A model generated the notes under the pieces. It saw only the letters and a program-made list of their open reading frames with translations, was not told the origin of the DNA and searched no databases. From contig NZ_JBNNGK010000014.1 in the NCBI RefSeq assembly GCF_050268245.1, positions 1 to 64,000 of the forward strand: DNA of 64,000 bases. The letters run 5' to 3'. Source of the stretch: JBNNGK01 sp050268245. GTDB lineage: Bacteria > Pseudomonadota > Gammaproteobacteria > Enterobacterales > Enterobacteriaceae. A program made the translations under genes and the position numbers. Shown one piece after another: positions 55,049-63,151 of this stretch. Numbering within the stretch: position 1 is the stretch's first letter; each line of letters begins with the position of its first letter.

Positions 55049-55672
55049 TTAATGCTCCCGTAGTCGAATCAAATATGCGCAATGCCGCGAGCCGTAAATG
55101 GCATGCGCGGTACGTTCAATCTGGTAACCCTTACCAAGCAACCGATGAAACAGTTGCAACTCCGAATCGCAGAGGCTACTGCAGGTGTCAGCCGTTATGC
55201 CCATCGGACAGTGATTTTCTACCAATAATGCACCGTGAGGATGTTCCACCAGTTCGGTCATAAAACCATCGTGCCGCCGCAAACACACCAGCCGAGTCAA
55301 TTTATCTTGGTGACTCTGTTCTTCGGCTAATTCGCTGGCGTAATGCTGGAACAGTTTTTCTTCACGGGTGCGGATCCGTTTATTCAGCTCTTCAGTGCCA
55401 AACAGCGGGTGGGTGACATCAGGCCACTCTTGGGCTAACGCCCCGCGCTGAGCGACAAACTTGGCATAGCCTTGTGGCGTCAATGACCAAAATCGTTTTG
55501 GGCGACCCACTTTGTTACGCGCCTCTTCGTAACAGACTAGCTCATGTTCTTCCAGAGATTGCAGATGTTGGCGTATTCCCATTGGCGTGATCCCCAAGCA
55601 TTCTGCGAGCATCTTGGCCGAATGAGGCCCCAAGGTTTTTAACTGCAATAAAATCCGTTCTGGCGTTTTCAT
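55049..55672 (-). CDS. SufR-like winged-helix regulator with cysteine cluster
   Basis: 207 residues. A winged helix at about 3-70 (ILLQLKTLGPHSAKMLAECL, GITPMGIRQHLQSLEEHELV, KVGRPKRFWSLTPQG) is followed by a C-terminal domain. There the motif ENHCPMGITADTCSSLCDSELQLF gives C155, C164 and C168, with C198 later. This cysteine pattern is typical of COG2345/SufR-type regulators that bind an Fe-S cluster. It sits 3 nt upstream of fpr on the same strand, which suggests redox or Fe-S sensing linked to fpr. Cluster binding is inference. Confidence 0.82.
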   Translation of the reverse strand: MKTPERILLQLKTLGPHSAKMLAECLGITPMGIRQHLQSLEEHELVCYEEARNKVGRPKRFWSLTPQGYAKFVAQRGALAQEWPDVTHPLFGTEELNKRIRTREEKLFQHYASELAEEQSHQDKLTRLVCLRRHDGFMTELVEHPHGALLVENHCPMGITADTCSSLCDSELQLFHRLLGKGYQIERTAHAIYGSRHCAYLIRLREH

Positions 55673-55736
55673 GAACCCAATCCCTATGGTGTTATTTTAT
55701 TTCAAGTTGATGAAAAGAATTATCGATTAAATGTGA

Positions 55737-55859
55737 AAGCCGGGCTACTGCAAGTTTGGTTCTTATCGCTGGAAAGAAGAGACGTACAGTTTAATTTACG
55801 AGGATGGCTGGCTTTGCTGCCAGTGTGATCGCGATCAATATTTGCCGGAAGCTCGCTAA
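55737..55859 (+). pseudogene. Possible coding remnant or small Cys-rich protein (no start codon)
   Basis: A 40-codon plus-strand frame ends at TAA 55857-55859. It reads protein-like, with KPGYCKFGSYRWKEE and then EDGWLCCQCDRDQYLPEAR, but has no ATG, GTG or TTG start; it is preceded by ATG-TGA. It lies in the 295-bp gap between the regulator and emrD. It may be the tail of a decayed gene, or chance. Confidence 0.3.
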
Positions 55860-55967
55860 AAAAAATAGATTTGTTAGCTTATGCCGCCATAGAAGGCCGC
55901 TTGCGATGATGCATGGGCATGCATGACGCGTGAACGGCTTGGCCGAGTTAATACGTTAACGAAGATA

Positions 55968-57152
55968 ATGAGAAAATTAGATAATTTTCACCTGCTGGTG
56001 ATGTTGATTCTGTTAGTCGCCGTCGGCCAGATGGCGCAAACCATTTATGTTCCTACCATTGCTGATATTGCTCACGACTTGTCGGCGCGAACAGGTGCCG
56101 TGCAGCGGGTGATGGCGGCGTATTTGATGACCTACGGTTTATCGCAGCTCATTTATGGCCCCTTGTCCGATCGCATTGGCAGACGCCCGGTGATTCTGGC
56201 GGGCATGGTGATCTTCATGTTGGGTGCGTTGGGTGCGTTGTTGTCAAACAGTTTGACCATGCTGGTGGCTGCCAGCGCGATTCAGGGAATGGGCACCGGC
56301 GTGGCCGGAGTCATGGCGCGCACCATGCCACGTGATTTGTATGCAGGTACGGCGTTGCGTTATGCCAACAGTTTGCTGAACATGGGGATTTTAGTCAGCC
56401 CACTGCTGGCTCCGGTGATTGGCGGTGCGCTGGCGATGCTGTTTGGCTGGCGCGCTTGCTATGCTTTCTTATTGGCTTTGTGCGCTGGCGTGGCATTTTC
56501 CATGTTTCGCTGGTTGCCTGAAACGCGACCGCAGCAAACTGAAAAACGCCGCATGCTGACCAGTTTCCGGCAACTGTTGGCTGATGGCACGTTCAGTTGC
56601 TACTTGGTGATGTTGATTGGCGCACTGGCGGGGATCGCGGTATTTGAAGCCAGTTGTGGCGTGCTAATGGGTGGAGTGCTGGGGCTGAGCGGTTTGACCG
56701 TCAGTGTGTTGTTCATTCTGCCGATCCCGGCGGCGTTCTTTGGTGCGTGGTACGCTGGGCGTGATGGCAAAAGCTTCCATCAGCTGATGTGGCACGCGGT
56801 GATTAGCTGCTTGCTGGCGGGGTTGATGATGTGGATCCCGGGTTGGTTCGGGGTGATGAATATTTGGACGCTGATCGTACCGGCGGCGCTGTTCTTCTTT
56901 GGGGCGGGTATGTTATTCCCGTTGGCAACAACCGGAGCGATGGAGCCGTTTCCTTATTTGGCAGGCGCGGCCGGGGCATTAGTGGGCGGTATGCAGAATA
57001 TGGGCTCTGGTCTTGCGACCTGGCTGTCTGCCATGTTGCCGCAAACTGGGCAATTTAGCCTGGGTCTGCTGATGTTCGCGATGGCGTTGCTGATCCTGTT
57101 ATGTTGGTGGCCGCTATCCAATCGGATGCAGCATCAGGGGCACACCGCGTAA
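55968..57152 (+). CDS. emrD: Multidrug efflux MFS transporter EmrD
   Basis: 394 residues from ATG 55968 (E. coli length); the frame opens 15 codons earlier. Twelve membrane helices; motif A-like GPLSDRIGRRPV near 65. MAQTIYVPTIADIA and MEPFPYLAGAAGALVGG match EmrD closely. Proton-driven export of uncouplers and other amphipathic drugs. Located between fpr and glpX, unlike in E. coli K-12. Confidence 0.93.
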   Translation: MRKLDNFHLLVMLILLVAVGQMAQTIYVPTIADIAHDLSARTGAVQRVMAAYLMTYGLSQLIYGPLSDRIGRRPVILAGMVIFMLGALGALLSNSLTMLVAASAIQGMGTGVAGVMARTMPRDLYAGTALRYANSLLNMGILVSPLLAPVIGGALAMLFGWRACYAFLLALCAGVAFSMFRWLPETRPQQTEKRRMLTSFRQLLADGTFSCYLVMLIGALAGIAVFEASCGVLMGGVLGLSGLTVSVLFILPIPAAFFGAWYAGRDGKSFHQLMWHAVISCLLAGLMMWIPGWFGVMNIWTLIVPAALFFFGAGMLFPLATTGAMEPFPYLAGAAGALVGGMQNMGSGLATWLSAMLPQTGQFSLGLLMFAMALLILLCWWPLSNRMQHQGHTA

Positions 57153-57156
57153 CACA

Positions 57157-57192
57157 CGACATGGCCAGAGCTTAATCTGGTCATGTCGTTTT
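57157..57192 (+). terminator. emrD terminator
   Basis: CGACATGGCCAG/CTGGTCATGTCG (one G-T pair) with an 8-nt loop, then TTTT. Confidence 0.85.
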
Positions 57193-57211
57193 CGCCGTTC
57201 TGAATGGCGTG

Positions 57212-58222
57212 TTACAGCAGAAACTCGTGTAGCGCCGCGTCTTTACGGTCAAGATAATGTGTTGAGCGAATGCGACGAATGGTGCGCGATTTACCGCGTA
57301 TCAGCAGGGTTTCGGTGGTTGCCATGTTGCCTTTACGGCTGATGCCTTCCAGCAGATCGCCTTTGGTGATACCCGTGGCGGAGAAAATCACATTATCGTT
57401 GCGTGCCATGTCGTCCAGCAGCAGCACATTACCGGCCTCGATACCCATGCTCCGGCAGCGAGTGAGTTCTTCTTCGCCGATGCGACGATTTTCTGCGCTG
57501 TCACCCTTCACCTGATGGCGTGGCAGCAGCCGCGCTTGCATGTCGCCGTCCAGTGCGCGAATCACGGCGGCTGAAATGACCCCTTCCGGCGCGCCGCCAA
57601 TGCCATACATCACATCCACTTCGCTTTCCGGCATGCACGTGAGTATCGAGGCGGCCACGTCGCCGTCGGGTATGGCGAACACTTTCACGCCCATGTGCTG
57701 CATTTGGGCAATAACGGCGTCATGGCGCGGTTTCGCCAAGGTGATGACGGTCAACTGTGACAGTGGTTTATTCAAGCAGGCGGCAATATTCTTCAGGTTT
57801 TCCGCCAGTGGCAGATTGAGATCGATAGCGCCATGCGCGGCAGGGCCGACCACCAGTTTTTCCATATACATGTCAGGAGCGTGCAGAAAGGTGCCGCGGT
57901 CGCCGACTGCCAATACCGCTAACGCATTGGACTGCCCCATGGCGGTCATGCGCGTGCCTTCGATCGGATCGACGGCGATATCTACCGCGTCGCCAAGACC
58001 CGTACCCACCTGTTCGCCGATATACAGCATGGGAGCATCATCGATTTCACCTTCGCCGATCACGATACGGCCATCAATATCCACTTTGTTGAGCATTATA
58101 CGCATGGCATTGACGGCAGCGCCGTCGGCGGCGTTTTTGTCGCCACGCCCCAGCCATTGGTAGCCGGCCAGCGCAGCGGCTTCGGTCACGCGGGAAAATT
58201 CGATGGCTAATTCACGTTTCAT
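57212..58222 (-). CDS. glpX: Fructose-1,6-bisphosphatase class II
   Basis: 336 residues from MKRELAIEFSRVTEAAALAG at 58222, the E. coli length. GEGEIDDAPML and DPIEGTRMTAMG are the metal-binding motifs. A gluconeogenic phosphatase; third gene of glpFKX, after a terminator that may reduce its expression. Confidence 0.96.
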   Translation of the reverse strand: MKRELAIEFSRVTEAAALAGYQWLGRGDKNAADGAAVNAMRIMLNKVDIDGRIVIGEGEIDDAPMLYIGEQVGTGLGDAVDIAVDPIEGTRMTAMGQSNALAVLAVGDRGTFLHAPDMYMEKLVVGPAAHGAIDLNLPLAENLKNIAACLNKPLSQLTVITLAKPRHDAVIAQMQHMGVKVFAIPDGDVAASILTCMPESEVDVMYGIGGAPEGVISAAVIRALDGDMQARLLPRHQVKGDSAENRRIGEEELTRCRSMGIEAGNVLLLDDMARNDNVIFSATGITKGDLLEGISRKGNMATTETLLIRGKSRTIRRIRSTHYLDRKDAALHEFLL

Positions 58223-58291
58223 GGCAAAACCTGTCAATGATAAAGAAAGTAGAGACCAAGTTTATCACGGTAGGGTGAAGGCGGGGGGAGC

Positions 58292-58321
58292 AAAAAAAAG
58301 CGTCGCCCGCAGGCAACGCTT
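58292..58321 (-). terminator. Terminator between glpK and glpX
   Basis: On the minus strand AAGCGTTGCC/GGCGACGCTT with a TGCG loop is followed by TTTTTTTT. Confidence 0.85.
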
Positions 58322-58347
58322 GATGAGGGATGAGAACGCAGAGGCGC

Positions 58348-59856
58348 TTATTCGTGTTCTTCCCACGCTTGGGCGCGAGCAACCGCTTTCTTCCAACCGC
58401 TGTAACGGTAGTTACGTTCGGTTGTTTCAATGCTTGGGCGGAACTCACGCTCGATGACGGCTTTGCTCTTCACTTCATCCAGGTCGTTCCAATAGCCAAT
58501 GGCCAGACCGGCGAGGAACGCCGCGCCCAGCGCTGTCGACTCTCGCACTTCAGGGCGCTCTACCCGCGTGCCGAGGATGTCAGATTGGAACTGCATCAGG
58601 AAGTTGTTGGCAACCGCGCCACCGTCGACACGCAGCGCTTGTAAGCGGGTATTGGCATCGGCCTGCATGGCATCCAACACGTCACGCGTCTGGTAGGCGA
58701 TGGACTCCAGCGTGGCACGGATGATGTGGTTGCTATTCGCGCCGCGAGTCAGGCCGAAGATGGCACCGCGAGCATACGGATCCCAGTAAGGTGCACCCAA
58801 GCCGGTAAAGGCTGGCACCACGTAAACACCGTTGCTGTCTTTGACCTTGGTGGCGAAGTATTCAGAGTCGGCCGCATCGCCGATCAGTTTGAGTTCATCG
58901 CGCAGCCATTGGATAGACGCGCCGCCAATAAAGACCGCCCCTTCCAACGCATAGTTTACTTCACCGCGAGGGCCACAAGCGATAGTGGTCAGCAGGCCGT
59001 GGCTGGAGCGTACCGCTTCGGTGCCGGTGTTCATCAGTAAGAAGCAGCCGGTGCCATAAGTGTTTTTCGCCATACCCGGTTGTACACACAGTTGGCCGTA
59101 CAGTGCGGCTTGCTGGTCACCGGCGATACCGGCGATAGGAATACGCGTACCGCCTTTACCGCCGATGTTGGTCTGGCCGTAAATTTCAGAGGAAGGACGT
59201 ACTTTGGGCAGCATGGCGCGTGGAATATCCAACACTTCCAGCATGCGCTGATCCCAATCAAGCTCATGGATGTTGAACATCATGGTACGTGAAGCATTGG
59301 TATAATCGGTAACGTGTACCCGCCCTTGGGTCATTTTCCACACCAGCCAAGTGTCGACGGTACCGAACAGCAACTCACCCCGCTCGGCACGCTCACGGGC
59401 GCCTTCAACGTGATCGAGGATCCATTTCACCTTGGTGCCGGAAAAATACGGGTCAACCACCAGGCCGGTGTTATGACGAATGTATTCTTCCATACCGTCT
59501 CGTTTGAGTTTTTCGCATATCTCGGCGGTACGGCGACATTGCCAAACGATGGCATTATAAATCGGTTTACCGGTTTCTTTTTCCCAGACGATGGTGGTTT
59601 CACGCTGGTTGGTGATACCGATTCCGGCAATTTGATCGGAGTTGATATCGGCTTTTGCCAGCACTTCCACTAATGTGGAACTTTGCGATGACCAAATCTC
59701 CATAGGATCGTGTTCAACCCAGCCTGCTTTTGGGTAAATCTGGGTGAATTCACGCTGTGATACCGCAACGATGTTGGCATCGTGATCCATTACGACGGCG
59801 CGTGAACTGGTGGTTCCCTGGTCGAGAGCGACAATATATTTTTTATCTGTAGTCAT
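58348..59856 (-). CDS. glpK: Glycerol kinase
   Basis: 502 residues, the E. coli length. DQGTTSSRA near 12-20 is the phosphate-binding loop; the C-terminal RVDGGAVANNFLMQFQSDIL is typical. It phosphorylates glycerol to sn-glycerol 3-phosphate. 41 nt after glpF. Confidence 0.98.
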   Translation of the reverse strand: MTTDKKYIVALDQGTTSSRAVVMDHDANIVAVSQREFTQIYPKAGWVEHDPMEIWSSQSSTLVEVLAKADINSDQIAGIGITNQRETTIVWEKETGKPIYNAIVWQCRRTAEICEKLKRDGMEEYIRHNTGLVVDPYFSGTKVKWILDHVEGARERAERGELLFGTVDTWLVWKMTQGRVHVTDYTNASRTMMFNIHELDWDQRMLEVLDIPRAMLPKVRPSSEIYGQTNIGGKGGTRIPIAGIAGDQQAALYGQLCVQPGMAKNTYGTGCFLLMNTGTEAVRSSHGLLTTIACGPRGEVNYALEGAVFIGGASIQWLRDELKLIGDAADSEYFATKVKDSNGVYVVPAFTGLGAPYWDPYARGAIFGLTRGANSNHIIRATLESIAYQTRDVLDAMQADANTRLQALRVDGGAVANNFLMQFQSDILGTRVERPEVRESTALGAAFLAGLAIGYWNDLDEVKSKAVIEREFRPSIETTERNYRYSGWKKAVARAQAWEEHE

Positions 59857-59897
59857 GGTTGAGTCCTGCTGTTGTTAACCATTTGAAACGATGCCAA

Positions 59898-60743
59898 TTA
59901 CGCTTTACGTTGCTGAGATTTGGCTGCGGGCTCATCTTCTTCTGCACAAACGTCGCAAGGCAGATGGCGGCCAATCAATGCGCGGTAGCCAAAGGCACCT
60001 AAACCTGCACCGAGAATAGGACCGAAGATAGGCACTAAGAAGTACGGAATATCACGCGCACCGGTAAAGGCGACGTCTCCCCAACCGGCCAGATAAGCGA
60101 ATACTTTCGGGCCGAAATCACGCGCGGGATTAAGGGCAAAGCCGGTTAATGGTCCCATGGAGGCACCGATAACGGCAATCAGAATACCGATCAATAATGG
60201 CGCCAGTGGCCCGCGTGGTACACCGTTACCATCATCGGTGAGTGCCAAGATCAGGCACATCAAAATTGCAGTAATGACGGCTTCTACCAGGAAGGCCTGC
60301 ATCACGGAAATGTGAGGGTTCGGGTAGGTGGAGAAAATGCCGGCCAGATCCAAGCTTTCGTTGCTACCACGTACCATGTGATTCGCCGCTTCGAAATCAA
60401 AGAACAGATTGTAGTACAACCCGTAGACCAGTGCGGCGCCGCAGAAAGCCCCTGCGATTTGAGCAATAATGTAAGGGAAAACTTTGCGTCCATCAAAGCA
60501 GGCGAACAGCCAGAGTGCGATCGTCACGGCCGGGTTGAGGTGAGCGCCGGAGATGGCGGCGGTGAGATAAATCGCCATGGCGACCCCGAAGCCCCAAATG
60601 ACACTGATTTCCCATTGACCGAAGCTGGCGCCGGCCAATTTCAATGCGGCAACACAACCTACGCCGAAAAAGATTAGCAGACCGGTGCCGAGAAATTCAG
60701 CGATGCACTGGCCTTTTAAGGTCGGACTGGTGTTTTGGCTCAT
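59898..60743 (-). CDS. glpF: Glycerol facilitator (aquaglyceroporin)
   Basis: 281 residues from ATG 60743 (a TTG six codons upstream is in frame). Six membrane helices and two half-helices with the NPA boxes HLNPAVT and ALNPARD. Lets glycerol enter by facilitated diffusion. First gene of glpFKX. Confidence 0.97.
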   Translation of the reverse strand: MSQNTSPTLKGQCIAEFLGTGLLIFFGVGCVAALKLAGASFGQWEISVIWGFGVAMAIYLTAAISGAHLNPAVTIALWLFACFDGRKVFPYIIAQIAGAFCGAALVYGLYYNLFFDFEAANHMVRGSNESLDLAGIFSTYPNPHISVMQAFLVEAVITAILMCLILALTDDGNGVPRGPLAPLLIGILIAVIGASMGPLTGFALNPARDFGPKVFAYLAGWGDVAFTGARDIPYFLVPIFGPILGAGLGAFGYRALIGRHLPCDVCAEEDEPAAKSQQRKA

Positions 60744-60861
60744 AATGTTGTTGTCCTGCAAACAGCGGTTAGAGGTTTATAGGCTTCGCGCGTGGCGCAT
60801 ATCAGCCTAGGGTACAGTTTTTTAATCTCGTCCAATTCTATGTTGGAGGACGTGATGTAAA

Positions 60862-60880
60862 TTTATCGTTAACGAACATA
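60862..60880. promoter_or_regulatory. Candidate GlpR operator upstream of glpF
   Basis: On the minus strand TATGTTCGTTAACGATAAA; the left half matches the GlpR half-site ATGTTCG and the right half is degenerate. It lies about 120 bp before glpF. E. coli glpFK is repressed by GlpR. Confidence 0.5.
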
Positions 60881-60905
60881 AACGAGAAATAGCGAAATCA
60901 AAATG

Positions 60906-60921
60906 TGTGTGCTTCGTCATA
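60906..60921. promoter_or_regulatory. Candidate CRP site upstream of glpF
   Basis: TGTGT-GCTTCG-TCATA matches TGTGA-N6-TCACA at 8 of 10 key bases. It is 25 bp from the GlpR candidate, on the far side from glpF. Confidence 0.4.
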
Positions 60922-61278
60922 AAATTGAGCGAATTCGCGTCGTTTAGTGTTCTTTCTGAGCCATCAATCACTGCTCAGACCACGTGTTTATCTGACCACT
61001 ATTAACAAACCATCAACCTGGCGCCGTGTTTTTTCAGCTTTTGCTGATGGTGGGGGCAGGAAAATTGCAACAGACTGCGCGATGAGCCGGTATGTTGCTA
61101 GACAGTGAGGGGCAGGCTACTTACAATCGTTTTTATCGAAAGAAGCGTTTTATCAAGACAGGCGCGTTTTCTATAAAAGCGTGTTTCACTTGGCGCGATG
61201 CATATTCGCAGTAGCTGCAGCCTTTGTTGCGGCTGCTACCTATAGATATACGCCTTGCTATCATGAGGGGACTGAAGA

Positions 61279-61518
61279 ATGACATTTGAAGTATTTGAAA
61301 AACTGGAAGCAAAAGTTCAGCAGGCGATTGATACCATCACTCTGTTGCAGATGGAAATTGAAGAACTAAAAGAGAAGAATAATACCCTGTCTCAGGAAGT
61401 TCAAAATGCCAGCGGCAATCAAGAAGCGCTGGTGCGTGAGAACCAGCAACTGAAAGAAGAACAGCACGTGTGGCAAGATCGCCTGCGTGCGCTGTTGGGT
61501 AAAATGGAAGAAGTCTGA
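61279..61518 (+). CDS. zapB: Cell-division factor ZapB
   Basis: 79 residues, almost wholly coiled coil (MTFEVFEKLEAKVQQAID; heptads through EELKEKNNTLSQEV). It stabilises the Z ring through ZapA and links it to MatP. Position between glpF and rraA is as in E. coli. Confidence 0.95.
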   Translation: MTFEVFEKLEAKVQQAIDTITLLQMEIEELKEKNNTLSQEVQNASGNQEALVRENQQLKEEQHVWQDRLRALLGKMEEV

Positions 61519-61539
61519 TCCGTTTCTCGCAGCAATAAA

Positions 61540-61560
61540 AAGGGCGCCTAAGGCGCCCTT
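61540..61560. terminator. Bidirectional terminator between zapB and rraA
   Basis: AAGGGCGCC/GGCGCCCTT with a TAA loop; A and T runs on either side fit use by both convergent genes. Confidence 0.88.
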
Positions 61561-61576
61561 TATCGTTTTGGCTTAC

Positions 61577-62062
61577 TTATTCGATATCGAGGGGATCTTC
61601 GGAAAGAATAATACCGGTATTGTCGGCATAAAGATGGTCACCCGAGAAGAACGTGACGCCACCGAAGTTGACGCGAATATCGCTCTCGCCGATACCTTCG
61701 CTTGGTGCGCCGGCAGGGATCGCGGCCATCGCTTGAATGCCGATATCCAATTCTACCAAATCGTCGACTTGGCGAACGGCGCCGTAAACCACAATGCCTT
61801 CCCACTCATTTTGGGTTGCCAAACGCGCTAGCTCTGCGTTGATCAGTGCGCGACGGACTGAACCACCGCCATCAACCAGCAGCACGCGGCCACGGCCGTT
61901 TTCTTCAAGCAAGTCAAACAGCAGGCCGTTATCCTCGAAGCATTTCACTGTCGTGATTTGCCCGCCAAATGAAGTACGCCCGCCAAAATTGGAAAATAGA
62001 GGCTCAACTACGTTAACCTCTTCATGATAGATGTCGCAAAGTTCGGAAGTATCGTATTTCAT
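61577..62062 (-). CDS. rraA: Ribonuclease E activity regulator RraA
   Basis: 161 residues. MKYDTSELCDIYHEEVNVVE at the N-terminus, VDGGGSVRRALI and YGAVRQVDDL match RraA. It binds the RNase E C-terminal region and restrains mRNA decay. Follows menA, as in E. coli. Confidence 0.97.
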   Translation of the reverse strand: MKYDTSELCDIYHEEVNVVEPLFSNFGGRTSFGGQITTVKCFEDNGLLFDLLEENGRGRVLLVDGGGSVRRALINAELARLATQNEWEGIVVYGAVRQVDDLVELDIGIQAMAAIPAGAPSEGIGESDIRVNFGGVTFFSGDHLYADNTGIILSEDPLDIE

Positions 62063-62137
62063 AGGATTTTACGTCTGTTTGCCGCTGGAATAACCAGTAT
62101 ATCCCTTTCTTCGCCCTGTTGGCAAAATCATCAGTTT

Positions 62138-63055
62138 TTAACTGAGTATCACGCCAATCGCGAACAACACATTTGCCAGTAACGCCGCTTTTACCATGTG
62201 CTCCAACATAGGGCGCATACCTGCCGTTGACGGGTCGCGCAGCACGCGCAATGCGTGACGCCACAGCAGGGGAACTGCCAGCACGAACAACCAGCCCCAC
62301 AGGCTCTTCAGGTTAATGAGGGTAAACAGCGCGAAGCACAGCACCGCTCCTATGAGTAACAAGGCGTGATAACGGCGGCCATTTTTTGCCCCTAAACGTA
62401 CCGCCAGCGTATTTTTGCCATTGGCGCGATCGCTGTCGATGTCCCGCAAGTTGTTGATATTTAGCACTGCGGCAGCCAGTAAACCGCAGGCGGTCGCCGG
62501 CAACATGATGATGCTATCAAAATGATGGGTTTGCAGATAATAGGTTCCGGCCACGCTTAGCCAGCCGAAGAAAACCAACACGGAAATATCGCCTAAACCT
62601 AAATAACCGTAAGGTTTATTGCCGACGGTATAGGTGATCGCCGCGATAATCGCTAAAGCGCCTAGCGCCAAGAAACCCACGACATCGCTCGGCTGCTCAC
62701 AGGCCAAGGCAATCAGCGAACAGCCGGCAATGGCGATCAGCACCACGGTAATCACTAGCGCCCGTTTCATTTGCGCCTGGGTAATCATCCCTTTTTGCAT
62801 ACCGCGCAACGGTCCGATACGGTCTTCTTTGTCGCTGCCTTTAATAGCGTCACCGTAATCATTGGCTAAATTAGACAATATTTGCAGGAGGCCAGCAGTC
62901 AGTAACGCCAGCAGTGCAACGCCCGGTTTCAGGCTGCCTTGCCAGGCGGCAATGGCGGAACCGACAACGATGGAGGCAAACGCCAAGGGGAGGGTTCGCG
63001 GTCGTAAACTTTCTAGCCAGGCTCTGGCCGGGGTGGTGGAGGTTGATGAGCTCAT
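62138..63055 (-). CDS. menA: 1,4-dihydroxy-2-naphthoate polyprenyltransferase
   Basis: 305 residues, eight to nine membrane helices. Two Asp-rich prenyl diphosphate sites: NLANDYGDAIKGSDKED near 67 and NNLRDIDSDRANGKNT near 190. It makes demethylmenaquinone for anaerobic respiration. Between hslU and rraA as in E. coli. Confidence 0.96.
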   Translation of the reverse strand: MSSSTSTTPARAWLESLRPRTLPLAFASIVVGSAIAAWQGSLKPGVALLALLTAGLLQILSNLANDYGDAIKGSDKEDRIGPLRGMQKGMITQAQMKRALVITVVLIAIAGCSLIALACEQPSDVVGFLALGALAIIAAITYTVGNKPYGYLGLGDISVLVFFGWLSVAGTYYLQTHHFDSIIMLPATACGLLAAAVLNINNLRDIDSDRANGKNTLAVRLGAKNGRRYHALLLIGAVLCFALFTLINLKSLWGWLFVLAVPLLWRHALRVLRDPSTAGMRPMLEHMVKAALLANVLFAIGVILS

Positions 63056-63096
63056 TTTTCGCTTCAGCAGGTCAAGTGGCTGTGTCCTCAGATAAA

Positions 63097-63123
63097 AAAA
63101 TGGGAGGCATTGCCTCCCATTTT
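63097..63123. terminator. Terminator between hslU and menA
   Basis: AAAATGGGAGGCA/TGCCTCCCATTTT around a single T. On the minus strand it is followed by TTTTTTT, so it ends hslVU transcription. Confidence 0.88.
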
Positions 63124-63151
63124 AATGGCTGACAGGACAGTGATAGAGCGA

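Larger units (their letters stand above)
60744..61278. other. 535-bp divergent regulatory gap between glpF and zapB
   Basis: No gene is visible. Near glpF are the candidate GlpR and CRP sites listed separately. Close to zapB lies an imperfect hairpin (61211-61239, GTAGCTGCAGC...GCGGCTGCTAC) whose role is unknown. The middle (about 60950-61190) shows nothing I can name. Confidence 0.6.
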
